Shown: positions 32,526-41,648, numbered from the stretch's first letter. The stretch is 63,860 nucleotides of DNA from Sulfurovum sp. (GCA_016744875.1 JADGDL010000008.1:1-63860); one strand, 5' to 3'. A program made the numbers and translations. The notes: a model not told the origin generated them from the letters alone.

Positions 32526-33832
32526 GAGGCGACCTCCAAAAGGTATGATTTGATTAGTGGGTAGACATCTGAAAGTTCCGGCCCATGCTGTGCTCCCGTG
32601 AGGAGAATACGAAGCGGTGTAAGAAAGTTCTTTTCTTTGAGTCCGGACTCTTTCATAATGTATGCTTTAAATTCATCAAAAGTGTCTATCATAGGTGCAT
32701 CTTGGATGATTTTTTCCATAATACGCATTTGTGTACCCCATTCACTTTCAAAATTTTTAGGGGCAAAGATAGGTTCTATCTTTGCTTTGAGTTCTTTCGT
32801 GGTACTGGCTTCTTCTAAATAGACCTTTGCCAATTTTCCTATGTCTGTATCTGCAAAACCAAAGAGAGAAGAGAGCTGTTTGTCATCCATACGTTTAAGA
32901 TGTTCTCTGTTGACAAAACAGAATTTATCGATGTCAAACGTTACAGGAGAGCTGGAGATATTCTTTATGTTGAACCATTCTATGGCTTCAGGAAGCGTAA
33001 AGATCTCTTCATCTGCTTTAGGGTTTCCTAGCAGTAAAAGGTAGTTAATGATGGCATCAGGAATGAACCCTTCTTCAAACATCCATTTGACAGTAGAAGC
33101 ATCATCACGTTTACTCATTTTTTGACCCTCTGTATTGAGGATGATAGGTAGGTGAGCATAGGTGGTTTCCTGCTCATACCCTAAAAGTATTTTGATATGT
33201 TTTTGTCTTGGAGTATTGGATAGGTGGTCCTCTCCACGAATGATGAAGTTCACACCCGAGAGCATATCATCACAGGCAGAGGCAAAATCATAGGTTGGTG
33301 TACTATCTGCACGTAAGATGACGAAAGAGTCAACTTCCTTTGGGGCAGTGTGGATGTCTCCTTTGATGAGGTCATGATTGATAATCTCATCTGTAGGCTT
33401 TTTGATACGTATCACAAAAGGAACACCGCTCTCTTTGAGTTTTGAAAGTTCTCCTTTGTTAACATCAAAACATTGATCGCTGTAGCGGTAGGCTACTTTG
33501 TTCTGTTTGGCATCTTCTCTATCATGGTCCAATTGCTCAGCTGTACAAGTACAGATAAAAGCTTTTCCCTCTTCAAGTAGTCTGATGGCCAATGTTTGGT
33601 GCATATGCAAATGTTCAGTTTGATGAAATACAGATTCATGTGTCAGTGCAAATTTTTCCAGGATCTGCATAATTTCGGTATCTTTACCTTCTATGTTACG
33701 TGCTTTGTCAGTATCTTCGATACGTACGATGAAGCTCTCTTTTCGTTGCTGTGCTAAAAGGTAGTTCAGTATGGCAACACGAAGGGTACCTATGTGCATG
33801 TCACCAGTAGGTGAAGGTGCAAATCTTAACAT
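32522..33832 (-). CDS. gltX: Glutamyl-tRNA synthetase, short epsilonproteobacterial type
   Basis: Class I synthetase of 436 residues: HIGH motif in FAPSPTGDMHIGTLRVA, KMSKS loop GQKMSKRDDAST, and the alpha-helical anticodon domain. Helicobacter and Campylobacter have two GltX enzymes, and in H. pylori the shorter one (GltX2, about 440 residues) specialises in mischarging tRNA-Gln. Length suggests this may be that class, but distinguishing residues cannot be judged here. It is notable next to a genuine GlnRS in the same window. Head of a gltX-yggT-slt operon. Confidence 0.94.
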   Translation of the reverse strand: MLRFAPSPTGDMHIGTLRVAILNYLLAQQRKESFIVRIEDTDKARNIEGKDTEIMQILEKFALTHESVFHQTEHLHMHQTLAIRLLEEGKAFICTCTAEQLDHDREDAKQNKVAYRYSDQCFDVNKGELSKLKESGVPFVIRIKKPTDEIINHDLIKGDIHTAPKEVDSFVILRADSTPTYDFASACDDMLSGVNFIIRGEDHLSNTPRQKHIKILLGYEQETTYAHLPIILNTEGQKMSKRDDASTVKWMFEEGFIPDAIINYLLLLGNPKADEEIFTLPEAIEWFNIKNISSSPVTFDIDKFCFVNREHLKRMDDKQLSSLFGFADTDIGKLAKVYLEEASTTKELKAKIEPIFAPKNFESEWGTQMRIMEKIIQDAPMIDTFDEFKAYIMKESGLKEKNFLTPLRILLTGAQHGPELSDVYPLIKSYLLEVAS

Positions 33833-33959
33833 ATATTGACTCCAAAATTAATAATAGTATTATAGGGTTTTTTACTGAAAATTGAAGTACAAGATAGTAT
33901 AAAGCTCTTTATTGATATTATCTATAGATAATATTAGATATATTTTATTAGGAAGAAAA

Positions 33960-34421
33960 ATGAACAGAGACGAAATATTGAGTCAATTACGCGCAGCAAA
34001 GGCTGCACATGTAAGTTGGGTGCAAAGAGCAAAAATGCTCATAGAGGGTTTTTCTATCAACGAATCGTCTATACCTGTTAATTCAACTGAGTGTGAGTTT
34101 GGTAAGTGGTTCTACTCTGAGGGACAACGTTTAAATGATATACGCAATAACCCTATTTCTGCTATGAATGAAATAGAAGACTTACATTTTAAATTACATG
34201 ATGTTTATATGAATATCTTCAAGATCTATTATGATACGGAAAAAAAAGGTTTTTTCTCTAAAATGTTTGGGAAAAAGAAAAAAGTAAGTGATGAAGATAC
34301 AGTATTGGCTAAAAAGTTTTTTGATGAGATGGAAGGGGTTTCAAAAGAACTCGTACAAGCTCTCAATACAATGGAAAGACGTATCAATGTTGTAAATGGT
34401 GCGGAGATAGACTCTATTTAA
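33960..34421 (+). CDS. Stand-alone CZB (chemoreceptor zinc-binding) domain protein
   Basis: 153 residues. The CZB four-helix fold shows the expected zinc ligands: His in KAAHVSWVQRA, Cys in TECEFGKWFYSEG, and two His in LHFKLHDVY. A basic insert (KMFGKKKK) and a C-terminal helix follow. No membrane span, methyl-accepting or GGDEF domain is attached, so it is a lone sensor module; CZB domains sense zinc or hypochlorous acid and tune chemotaxis or c-di-GMP output. I chose the ATG at 33960, which has AGGAAG upstream, over an upstream frame opening at 33912. Confidence 0.85.
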   Translation: MNRDEILSQLRAAKAAHVSWVQRAKMLIEGFSINESSIPVNSTECEFGKWFYSEGQRLNDIRNNPISAMNEIEDLHFKLHDVYMNIFKIYYDTEKKGFFSKMFGKKKKVSDEDTVLAKKFFDEMEGVSKELVQALNTMERRINVVNGAEIDSI

Positions 34422-34426
34422 TCGAT

Positions 34427-34459
34427 AAAACTCCCAATAGATCATTTATTGAGAGTTTT
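34427..34459. terminator. Bidirectional terminator between CZB and exonuclease genes
   Basis: AAAACTC-C-CAATA (34427-34439) pairs with TATTG-A-GAGTTTT (34447-34459) with one mismatch and a seven-base loop, followed by T residues. Confidence 0.65.
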
Positions 34460-34469
34460 TCACATAAAC

Positions 34470-35210
34470 TTATGCTCCCAAATAAGTATCCAATGTAAAC
34501 AGCATATCTTCATCAAGATCCATATTGTTTCTCATCCATTTGATGTAGCCTGTATCTTCTGTAGCAATGTCAGCTATCTCTCTGCCTCTATATTTACCAA
34601 ATCTAAAAGTTTTCATCAGTACAGGTGTTTGGGTAAGTTCTGCCAGTTTTACCATGGGGTTTGACCCTACATATTTTTCTTGTGCAAGTGCTACAAGTTT
34701 TGAAAGTAGCAGCTTCATGATGAGTACATCACCTATGGCATCATGGGCTTTTATGGTAATACCCAGTTGATTTGCTTCTGCACCTTCAGTTTTATAGAGT
34801 TCTAATGCATATCGTAAATACTGTAATCTGTGATAAGGACTATCTGGCAACAGGTGTTTTGCACAACGTAGGGTGTCTATGAGTGTATAGTTGTTCTGAA
34901 ACCCTTCTTTTTCTAACATGCCAAGATCAAAAGAGATGTTGTGCGCGATGAGGTAGTTCTCTTTTTGGTTGAGTTCCAGTACTTTTTTTGCAAAATTTGT
35001 TTCTGCGTAAGGAGGTTGGTTCTCAATCACATCAGGCGTAATGTTATGTACTTCCATTGCTTCAAGTGCTATGGGTACTTCTGTAGAACAAAGCTCATCG
35101 TAGGATTCAATGTTATCTCGTCCATGTACGATCATTGCACCAACTTGTATGATGCGATCTTTTTCCCCTGCACCCGTTGTTTCTGTGTCAAACAGTATGT
35201 ATTTTGCCAT
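34470..35210 (-). CDS. DEDDh 3'-5' exonuclease (ExoX/PolC-epsilon-like)
   Basis: 246 residues. The exonuclease domain (1-175) has all catalytic residues: DTETTG (Exo I), HNISFD (Exo II) and HDAIGD (Exo III). A C-terminal domain (about 195-245, TFRFGKYRGREIADIATEDTGYIKWM) resembles the small domain of RNase T/ExoX-type proteins that binds single-stranded ends. Probably a DNA repair or proofreading exonuclease rather than the main replicative epsilon subunit. Its own TATAAT lies about 30 bp upstream. Confidence 0.88.
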   Translation of the reverse strand: MAKYILFDTETTGAGEKDRIIQVGAMIVHGRDNIESYDELCSTEVPIALEAMEVHNITPDVIENQPPYAETNFAKKVLELNQKENYLIAHNISFDLGMLEKEGFQNNYTLIDTLRCAKHLLPDSPYHRLQYLRYALELYKTEGAEANQLGITIKAHDAIGDVLIMKLLLSKLVALAQEKYVGSNPMVKLAELTQTPVLMKTFRFGKYRGREIADIATEDTGYIKWMRNNMDLDEDMLFTLDTYLGA

Positions 35211-35238
35211 TATAAGTCCTCATTTATTGAATAGAAAA

Positions 35239-35244
35239 ATTATA
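35239..35244 (-). promoter_or_regulatory. Predicted -10 box for the exonuclease gene
   Basis: TATAAT on the minus strand about 29 bp before the ATG at 35210. Confidence 0.4.
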
Positions 35245-35266
35245 GCGTTATTTTCTTTGGGGATGT

Positions 35267-35307
35267 AAAAGAAGGAGAGTAGAGGAAGTGATTTCTCCCT
35301 CTCTTTT
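35267..35307 (-). terminator. Imperfect hairpin after the 35310 barrel gene
   Basis: AAAAGA-AGG arms pair with CCTCTCTTTT on either side of a purine-rich loop, with bulges, immediately after the outer-membrane protein gene on the minus strand. Confidence 0.4.
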
Positions 35308-35309
35308 AA

Positions 35310-35882
35310 TTAAAACTTGTAAGAGAAACCAATATTCCATGATGCAAGTCCTGTTGTACTGAGAAGATTATCACTTTCTCCAAGATCTGTATAATCAACA
35401 AAAAGACCAAGACTCTGTGTTACATTGAATTTTGCACCTCCACCCCATGAGAAGAGTGTCTCATCATCTGCACCCAATAGTGTGGATGCTGTGTAGTTAT
35501 TTGCACTCATACCTAGTAATCCATATACAGTGATGACTCCAAAATTGTATTGTGGTTTGGCATATATGGTCAAACTTTCTGCTTCATATACACCACTGAT
35601 TGGTGTTTCTCCAAGATAATATTTATAAGCTAAAGAAGAATTATTGATATAATATCTTCCTTCAATACCAAAGTATTCATTGAAGTCATAACCGGCTTGT
35701 AGTAAAATACTGTCTGTTGAAGAATCAAGTATATTTTGATACTTATCCTCTAGACCTTCAACTGAAAGATCTATATTTGTAGAAGCATAACCTAGACCCA
35801 AGTAGAGTCCATGACCATCGGCCTGAAGTGTACTGCTGCCTATGGCTAAAATTGTTAATGTTGAGAGTAAAATTCTTTTCAT
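35310..35882 (-). CDS. OmpA/OmpW-like outer-membrane beta-barrel protein
   Basis: 190 residues with signal peptide (ending GSSTLQADG). The mature chain shows repeated Gly/Tyr amphipathic strands (GLYLGLGYASTNIDL, LQAGYDFNEYFGIEGRYYI, VITVYGLLGMSANNY, GLFVDYTDLGESD) and ends IGFSYKF with terminal Phe, typical of an eight-stranded barrel. No known ligand. It has AAGGAC upstream and its own terminator-like hairpin, so it is a single-gene unit. Confidence 0.8.
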   Translation of the reverse strand: MKRILLSTLTILAIGSSTLQADGHGLYLGLGYASTNIDLSVEGLEDKYQNILDSSTDSILLQAGYDFNEYFGIEGRYYINNSSLAYKYYLGETPISGVYEAESLTIYAKPQYNFGVITVYGLLGMSANNYTASTLLGADDETLFSWGGGAKFNVTQSLGLFVDYTDLGESDNLLSTTGLASWNIGFSYKF

Positions 35883-36013
35883 AACCTTGTCCTTAATATA
35901 TTTATATTGTTCTATTACTTAACCAAGTATATCAGATTTCATATAAGAAGGTATCTATGATCATGATCAAATAATAGGCATTCCAGACAATTAGTGCAAT
36001 TCTCAATCACAAA

Positions 36014-36022
36014 TGCTATAAT
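36014..36022 (+). promoter_or_regulatory. Extended -10 promoter of psd
   Basis: TGC directly followed by TATAAT, about 32 bp before the psd ATG. Because the longer open frame from 35994 would contain this promoter, it supports the internal start. Confidence 0.55.
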
Positions 36023-36053
36023 ACAAACAATATTTTACCTTACAGGATACATA

Positions 36054-36869
36054 ATGTCAAAACATTTTACTTCTATCATCTCTTCAGGATTTGGAAAATT
36101 TGCTTCTAAAGAATTTTCATCATCAATACAAAGTTTCATCAATACAGGTTACGTGAAACTAATGGGGCTTGATATGTCAGAGTTTAAAGAACCTAGTGCT
36201 TATCCGACACTCAATAAATTGTTTACAAGAGCTTTTGAAACATCCAGGGCTTTGCCGGAAGATCAAAATGCACTGATCTCAGGGGTTGATGCACTTATTA
36301 CTGATGCGGGGACCATTACAGATGGTAAAGCATATCAGATAAAAGGTATGAGTTATGAGATAGATGAGCTTTTTGGTGAGAATCATCAAGAAGCAGTAGC
36401 AAAGGTTGAAGGAGGAGAGTTTATTAACTTTTATCTCTCCCCAAAAGATTACCATCGCTATCATATGCCTATGGCCCTTAAAGTAAATTCTCTTACGCAT
36501 ATACCGGGGAAACACTATCCTGTGAATTTCCCACTGCTTCGTAACAAACATGATCTGTTTATAGAAAACGAAAGAGTTGTTATAGAGTGTGAAGATACAA
36601 AGGGTAGAACACAGATACTTGTACTTGTAGCTGCACTCAATGTAGGCCAAATGGTTGTTACGTTTGAAGAAAAAGTAAGAACCAATTCAGAGATAAGGGA
36701 ACCGGTTCATTATAAGTATGAAGATCTATGGGTGGAAAGAGGAGAATTTTATGGCTGGTTTGAGATGGGGTCTACGATTTTGACCTTTTCTGAAAAAGGG
36801 AGTATACTCCCGGAAGTAGCCATCAATCAAAAAGTACAATTTACAGATGTTTTAGGTAAAGTAATATAA
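36054..36869 (+). CDS. psd: Phosphatidylserine decarboxylase precursor
   Basis: Membrane-associated pyruvoyl enzyme that converts phosphatidylserine to phosphatidylethanolamine. 271 residues. The self-cleaving serine lies in EMGSTIL (the family LGST-type motif) near the C-terminus; KDYHRYHMPM is the conserved His region. I begin at the ATG at 36054, preceded by AGGA, since an extended -10 box lies within the upstream part of the frame. Followed 29 bp later by a PDC-sensor membrane protein on the same strand. Confidence 0.93.
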   Translation: MSKHFTSIISSGFGKFASKEFSSSIQSFINTGYVKLMGLDMSEFKEPSAYPTLNKLFTRAFETSRALPEDQNALISGVDALITDAGTITDGKAYQIKGMSYEIDELFGENHQEAVAKVEGGEFINFYLSPKDYHRYHMPMALKVNSLTHIPGKHYPVNFPLLRNKHDLFIENERVVIECEDTKGRTQILVLVAALNVGQMVVTFEEKVRTNSEIREPVHYKYEDLWVERGEFYGWFEMGSTILTFSEKGSILPEVAINQKVQFTDVLGKVI

Positions 36870-36898
36870 AAGTTCATTATAAAAAAAAGGGATAATAT

Positions 36899-37819
36899 AT
36901 GCAAATAAAAGAGATACAAGAGTATGCTGAAGTACGTGCAAAAGCCAGAGCTTACCTCTGTTATATCATAGGTAGACATATTTCTCAAACTATAATAAAT
37001 GGTGATGTGAGTTCTGTGCTTTCAAAACTAGAAACTCTTGATGAAAATATAACAAAAGCAGAAGCTATCTACGCACTTGACGGTAATGGCATGCAAATTA
37101 TAGACAATATCTCTAAAAATAAGAAGATAAAAGGGATGGGTAAAGGTGATAATAGAAGTGACAGAGCTTACTTTTATAAAACAATAAGAGAACATCGTTG
37201 TACCCTTACTGAACCATACCCATCTTATGTGAGTAATAAGATGGTTGTTACCGCAGGATTCCCTATTTATGATGAAAAAGATAATTTGATAAGTATTATT
37301 TGTGTAGATATTACTTTGGACAATATTTTACGTATGGTGCACCCAAGTTCTATAGATTCATTTTCTGGAACACTGAGTAAAATTGCTTATACCTCTTTTT
37401 CTCTTGCACTTGCAGGTGTGTCTCTTTTGCTGTTTGTCAAAGGTATTAGCGCATTTTTACATTTTGGTGTTGATTTTACCGCTCTAGATATTAATGAGAT
37501 GTTTAAAGCAACGATTCTTTTGACCCTTTCATTAGCTATTTTTGACTTAGTCAAAGCGATATTTGAAGAAGAGGTACTGGGTAAAGAGAAAAAAGAAGGT
37601 GCAGGAGATGGGCATCAAACTATGATACGATTTTTAGGTTCTATCATCATTGCACTTTCTATTGAAGCATTGATGCTGGTCTTTAAATTTGCACTGACAG
37701 ATCCAGCGCAGCTTGAGTATGCTGTTTATCTCATTACGGCTGTATCTTTACTTTTAGTGAGTCTTTCCATTTATGTAAAATTCAACAAGTCAGCTACTAA
37801 AAATACAGAGATTAAGTAA
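36899..37819 (+). CDS. PDC-sensor membrane protein without output domain
   Basis: 306 residues. The N-terminal half (about 1-150) is a PDC/Cache-like fold: a helical start, then NRSDRAYFYKTI and MVVTAGFPIYDEKDNLISIICVDI, close to the ligand pocket seen in chemoreceptors. Unlike receptors it has no N-terminal membrane span. The C-terminal half has four membrane segments (about 162-186, 202-222, 248-268, 276-296), and the acidic loop between spans 2 and 3 is charged (EEEVLGKEKKEG). No kinase, GGDEF or methyl-accepting domain. The PDC part would be cytosolic if there is no leader, which is odd. Likely sensor or transporter subunit; function unknown. Confidence 0.8.
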   Translation: MQIKEIQEYAEVRAKARAYLCYIIGRHISQTIINGDVSSVLSKLETLDENITKAEAIYALDGNGMQIIDNISKNKKIKGMGKGDNRSDRAYFYKTIREHRCTLTEPYPSYVSNKMVVTAGFPIYDEKDNLISIICVDITLDNILRMVHPSSIDSFSGTLSKIAYTSFSLALAGVSLLLFVKGISAFLHFGVDFTALDINEMFKATILLTLSLAIFDLVKAIFEEEVLGKEKKEGAGDGHQTMIRFLGSIIIALSIEALMLVFKFALTDPAQLEYAVYLITAVSLLLVSLSIYVKFNKSATKNTEIK

Positions 37820-37823
37820 CTAA

Positions 37824-38456
37824 GTGGATAAAAAACTTATCATATTTGACATGGATGGCACGCTGGTAAACAGTTCTATCACTATAGCCAATGCTATTAA
37901 TTATGTACGTCAAAACCTGGGTTTTGATGTTATGGATGAAAGAGACATTTTACGTCTTGTAAATGACCATACTATTAACCCTGCACAAACTTTTTATCAT
38001 GCTAAATCTTTTGATGCTGATCATGAAAAATGGTTTTCTGAGTACTATACGAAAAATCATGAAAGTGAGCTAGTACTTTATGATGGTGTCAAAGAGTTAC
38101 TGATAACACTCAAAGATAAAGGGCATGCACTTGCTGTTGCTACCAATGCCTATAGAGGCTCTACCTTAGAATCTCTTACCCATTTGGATGTAGACCATCT
38201 TTTTGATGCCATTGCCTGCTATGATGATGTGGCACAAGGAAAACCACACCCTGACATGCTTTATAAAATACTCGATGAATTGGAACATCAAAATCATGAA
38301 GCACTTTTTATAGGTGACGGGCCTCGTGATGAAATGGCCAGTAAAAGGGCTGAGATAGAGTATATCATGGTTGACTGGGGTTTTACTGATCACTCTAATG
38401 CTGTAAGATCTGTTGAGGACCTGCATCAAATATTACTAGATACCAATAGATCATAA
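37824..38456 (+). CDS. HAD-superfamily hydrolase (phosphoglycolate-phosphatase-like)
   Basis: 210 residues. Motif I DMDGTLV with the nucleophile Asp, motif II in AVATNAYRG, the Lys near GKPHPDMLYKIL, and motif IV GDGPRDEMASKRA; an alpha-helical cap (about 18-85) makes it subfamily IA, like Gph or PgmB. The probable substrate is a small phosphorylated metabolite such as 2-phosphoglycolate. Start is GTG, four bases after the preceding stop. Part of a rightward run psd to TPR gene. Confidence 0.9.
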   Translation: MDKKLIIFDMDGTLVNSSITIANAINYVRQNLGFDVMDERDILRLVNDHTINPAQTFYHAKSFDADHEKWFSEYYTKNHESELVLYDGVKELLITLKDKGHALAVATNAYRGSTLESLTHLDVDHLFDAIACYDDVAQGKPHPDMLYKILDELEHQNHEALFIGDGPRDEMASKRAEIEYIMVDWGFTDHSNAVRSVEDLHQILLDTNRS

Positions 38457-38467
38457 AAAGCGTTTCA

Positions 38468-39163
38468 ATGTTTCTTTATCAACCAACATCAGGCTATTGT
38501 TACAACAGTGATTCTATCTTCTTGTATGATTTTATCTCTACGTTCAAACCTAAAGGGAAACTGCTTGATGTGGGTTGTGGAGTAGGTATAATATCTTTGT
38601 TGTTAAGCCGTGACTTTAACATTGAGACAAGCATTATAGATAAACAGGAGAAGATGTTTAATTATGCTGTACATAATTATGCAATGAATGATTTAAAAGT
38701 GAAAAGTTATTTAGGTGATTTTACGCAAATGAAAAGTGATGATAGATATGACTATATCATCTCAAATCCTCCTTTTTATGATGCCGCAGTACAGCAGAGT
38801 GATGATGCACATCTTAACATCGCTAGATATGCACATCATCTGCCCATAGATGATTTTGTAAGAAGGGTCAAGACCTTCTTAAAGCCCAAAGGATGGTTTA
38901 TTTTCTGTTATGATGCCAAGCAGATAGATCTGCTGTTACATCATTTGAAAATATATGGTATTAACCCTGAAAAGATACAATTCGTACACTCAAAAATAGA
39001 CAGAGAATCAAAGCTGGTGATGATCGCAGCACGTAATAACTCAAAGTCCATGACTCAGATCTTGCCACCATTTGTTGTTTTTGATGATAGAAACTTTTAT
39101 AGACCTCATGCACAAAAAGCATTTGATAAAGCAAATACAAACAGTATAAAAGGTGATTTTTAA
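38468..39163 (+). CDS. tRNA1(Val) adenine-N6 methyltransferase-like protein (TrmN6/YfiC)
   Basis: 231 residues. SAM-binding motif LLDVGCGVGIISLLL and the adenine-N6 catalytic motif SNPPFYD identify a TrmN6/YfiC-type enzyme modifying A37 of tRNA. The N-terminal YQPTSGYCYNSDSIFLYDF matches the family's recognition region. No strong ribosome site before the ATG, so translation may depend on the upstream gene. It is followed two bases later by a YkgJ protein. Confidence 0.88.
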   Translation: MFLYQPTSGYCYNSDSIFLYDFISTFKPKGKLLDVGCGVGIISLLLSRDFNIETSIIDKQEKMFNYAVHNYAMNDLKVKSYLGDFTQMKSDDRYDYIISNPPFYDAAVQQSDDAHLNIARYAHHLPIDDFVRRVKTFLKPKGWFIFCYDAKQIDLLLHHLKIYGINPEKIQFVHSKIDRESKLVMIAARNNSKSMTQILPPFVVFDDRNFYRPHAQKAFDKANTNSIKGDF

Positions 39164-39165
39164 CC

Positions 39166-39540
39166 ATGGAACTCATGACACATGAACAATACAAATTTAA
39201 ATTTGATCCTTCAGCTTGTGAGGCTTGTGGTGGGCACTGTTGTACTGGTGAGAGTGGATACATCTGGGCCAAATATGATGAGATAGAGAAAATGGCAGTG
39301 TTCGTTAACCTTAGCGTAGAAGATTTCGCTACAATGTACTTAAGAAAAGTTAAACATCGCTATTCTCTCATTGAAAAAAAGCTTGCACCTGATAATTTTG
39401 CCTGTATATTTTTCGATGAATCGATGAAACGCTGTTCCATTTATCCTGTACGCCCTTTACAGTGTCGTACTTTTCCTTTTTGGGAACAGTTTAAAAATAA
39501 TGAAGAAGAGGTGTGCAAAGAGTGTCCTGGAATCGTATAG
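39166..39540 (+). CDS. YkgJ-family cysteine cluster protein
   Basis: 124 residues with eight conserved cysteines: CEACGGHCC near the N-terminus, then CIFF..S..RCSIYPVRPLQCRTFPFW and CKEC at the end. The family is thought to bind zinc or an iron-sulfur cluster; activity is not established. Its 3' end overlaps the start of the TPR gene, indicating coupled expression. A second in-frame ATG (39175) could be the start. Confidence 0.88.
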   Translation: MELMTHEQYKFKFDPSACEACGGHCCTGESGYIWAKYDEIEKMAVFVNLSVEDFATMYLRKVKHRYSLIEKKLAPDNFACIFFDESMKRCSIYPVRPLQCRTFPFWEQFKNNEEEVCKECPGIV

Positions 39541-40778
39541 TTTTACCTTTATTAGTCTTATTTACACTTAGTACAAGTGCCGTGCAGGCTAAAAATCTGA
39601 TGCAAATAAGTGAAGATGAACTGATCATCAGAGGACTTTTGTATGATGAATATAAGGCTTATGAAAACAGTTATCAGGTCTACAAAAAGCTTTTTGATGA
39701 CACTGGTGAAGAGGTATATCTTTTTAGAGAAGCCACTGCTGCTTTAATGAGTCGTAATCATGTCTCCGAAAGTATCACACGTTTGAAATTATGGGATGAC
39801 AAATACCCAGGTAAGATTGAAGTGAGACGCTTACTCATACCACTTTATTTAACCATTAGACAAGTGGCAAATGCAAAAAAAGAAGCTGATTTCTTATTGG
39901 AACAATCTACAGAACTTGTAGACCTGGACCTTGCTTCCAACTCTTATCTGTATGCTGGAAACTTTAAAAGAGCACTTGAACTTTTAACACGTATTTATGA
40001 AGTAAGACCCGTAGAGTCAGTACTCCTTCGTATGACTGAGATCATGGATCAGTTTACCAATGAACGTCTAAAAGCCATCCAAATACTTGAAACCCACCGA
40101 CGTATGAATATTACTTCAAATGATGTATACTTGAAACTTTTGGAATTGTATCAAAAAGAGAGAGATGTTGACGGTATCTTGGAAACCTATAAAGCATTGT
40201 ATACACAGGATGACAATGAATTGTATCTCAAAAAGATCATAGATGTTTATATCTATAAGCGAGATATAGATGCTGCTATTACATTTCTTGAAGAGACAAA
40301 AGCTAAAGATGACTTGCTTTATGAACTTTACAAGACCAAAAGATATTTTGTGAAAGCACTAGCACTTGCAGATAAACTTTATAATGAAGATAATAATGCA
40401 AAATGGATCGCAGAGAAAGGTGTACTTCTCTTTGAAAAATCTGAAGATAAAAATGATAAAGAAATGATAGCTTCTGTTATAGAACAGTTTGAAAAAGCTG
40501 TAAAGTTGGGGAATGATGACAGTCTCTATCTCAATTACTATGGTTATACCTTGATCGATAAAGAAGTAGATGTTAAAAAGGGTATGAAAATCATAGAAGA
40601 TGCATTAGTACAGCAACCAGACAATACTTACTACCTTGATTCTCTAGCATGGGGACATTATAAAAATCGTGATTGTGCTAAGGCCTATAAACTCATGAAA
40701 AGAGTGGTAGATGAAGAAGGTTTGGAACAAAGTGAGATCTCTGAGCACTGGCAAGCAATCAAGAAGTGTAATAAATAG
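39522..40778 (+). CDS. Secreted TPR-repeat protein
   Basis: About 418 residues with a signal peptide (SWNRIVLPLLVLFTLSTSAVQA), then tandem tetratricopeptide-like helices over the whole mature part (DLASNSYLYAGNFKRALELL, YLNYYGYTLID near the end, YYLDSLAWGHYKNRDCAKAY). Probably a periplasmic or outer-membrane-facing scaffold. Two GTG starts exist at 39513 and 39522, both inside the YkgJ gene; I choose 39522 because a GAAGAGG site lies about ten bases upstream. No specific partner can be inferred. Confidence 0.82.
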   Translation: MSWNRIVLPLLVLFTLSTSAVQAKNLMQISEDELIIRGLLYDEYKAYENSYQVYKKLFDDTGEEVYLFREATAALMSRNHVSESITRLKLWDDKYPGKIEVRRLLIPLYLTIRQVANAKKEADFLLEQSTELVDLDLASNSYLYAGNFKRALELLTRIYEVRPVESVLLRMTEIMDQFTNERLKAIQILETHRRMNITSNDVYLKLLELYQKERDVDGILETYKALYTQDDNELYLKKIIDVYIYKRDIDAAITFLEETKAKDDLLYELYKTKRYFVKALALADKLYNEDNNAKWIAEKGVLLFEKSEDKNDKEMIASVIEQFEKAVKLGNDDSLYLNYYGYTLIDKEVDVKKGMKIIEDALVQQPDNTYYLDSLAWGHYKNRDCAKAYKLMKRVVDEEGLEQSEISEHWQAIKKCNK

Positions 40779-40812
40779 TAGTATAGCGTTCAGCATTCAG
40801 TGTTTTTCGTTT

Positions 40813-40821
40813 TGGTATAAT
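40813..40821 (+). promoter_or_regulatory. Extended -10 promoter of trpC
   Basis: TGG directly followed by TATAAT, 29 bp before the trpC ATG, with an upstream T-rich track (GTTTTTCGTTTTGG) typical of Campylobacterota promoters. Confidence 0.55.
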
Positions 40822-40850
40822 GCGACAAAAATTTTAAGAAGTAGAGTAGT

Positions 40851-41648
40851 ATGGCACAGATCCTAGATGATATCATTAAAAAAACAAAAGCAGATTTAGA
40901 GAAGAGAAGAGTTGAATATCCTGAAGAGTGGCTAGGTCGTTCTTTGGCATTTAACCCATTTTCGCCTAAAGATGTAAAGTCTGCACTTCGCTCGACTGAA
41001 GAGAACCCATATCGCATTATTGCAGAGGTAAAAAAAGCGAGTCCAAGTAAAGGTGTCATTCGCGAAGATTTTGACCCTGTACTTATCGCGCAACAATATG
41101 AAAAAGGTGGGGCAGATTCACTTTCTATCTTGACTGAACCACATTTTTTCCAAGGTGATAAAGAGTATCTTGGCATGGTCCGTCGTTATGTCAGTATCCC
41201 ACTTTTAAGAAAAGATTTTATTGTTGATAAGTATCAGATACTTGAAGCGCTTGCTTTTGGTGCAGATTATATTTTACTTATCGCTATGGCACTTTCCCGT
41301 AAAGAACTCAAAGAGTTACATGATTATGCTTTACACTTAGGCTTAGACGTGCTTGTTGAAGTGCATAATAAAACAGATCTGGTTAAAGCTATTTTTGCAG
41401 GTGCTGATATTATCGGTATTAACCACCGTAACCTTGAGACCTTTGAGATGGATATGTCTTTGAGTGAGAAACTAATACCGTTAATTCCAAATGGTAAAAT
41501 TATTGTTGCAGAATCTGGTATCAATGATCATGAGACGGTGGTTGAACTGAATAAGATTGGAGCGGATGCTTTTTTAGTAGGTGAACACTTTATGCGTCAA
41601 GATGACATTACTGCGGCCATCAAAGCTGTGAAGTATGGAATTAATTAG
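40851..41648 (+). CDS. trpC: Indole-3-glycerol phosphate synthase
   Basis: TIM-barrel enzyme closing the indole ring in tryptophan synthesis. 265 residues; catalytic elements EVKKASPSKGVI, SILTEPHFFQGD, LRKDFIVDKYQI and the phosphate-binding IVAESGI..... all present. It is a lone trp gene here, with its own promoter, and not in a trp operon. A 113-bp palindrome-rich gap follows. Confidence 0.96.
   Translation: MAQILDDIIKKTKADLEKRRVEYPEEWLGRSLAFNPFSPKDVKSALRSTEENPYRIIAEVKKASPSKGVIREDFDPVLIAQQYEKGGADSLSILTEPHFFQGDKEYLGMVRRYVSIPLLRKDFIVDKYQILEALAFGADYILLIAMALSRKELKELHDYALHLGLDVLVEVHNKTDLVKAIFAGADIIGINHRNLETFEMDMSLSEKLIPLIPNGKIIVAESGINDHETVVELNKIGADAFLVGEHFMRQDDITAAIKAVKYGIN

Noticed and set aside
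36899..37819. Chemoreceptor (methyl-accepting protein)
   Set aside because: It has a PDC-like fold but no HAMP or MA signalling domain and its C-terminal half is membrane-embedded.
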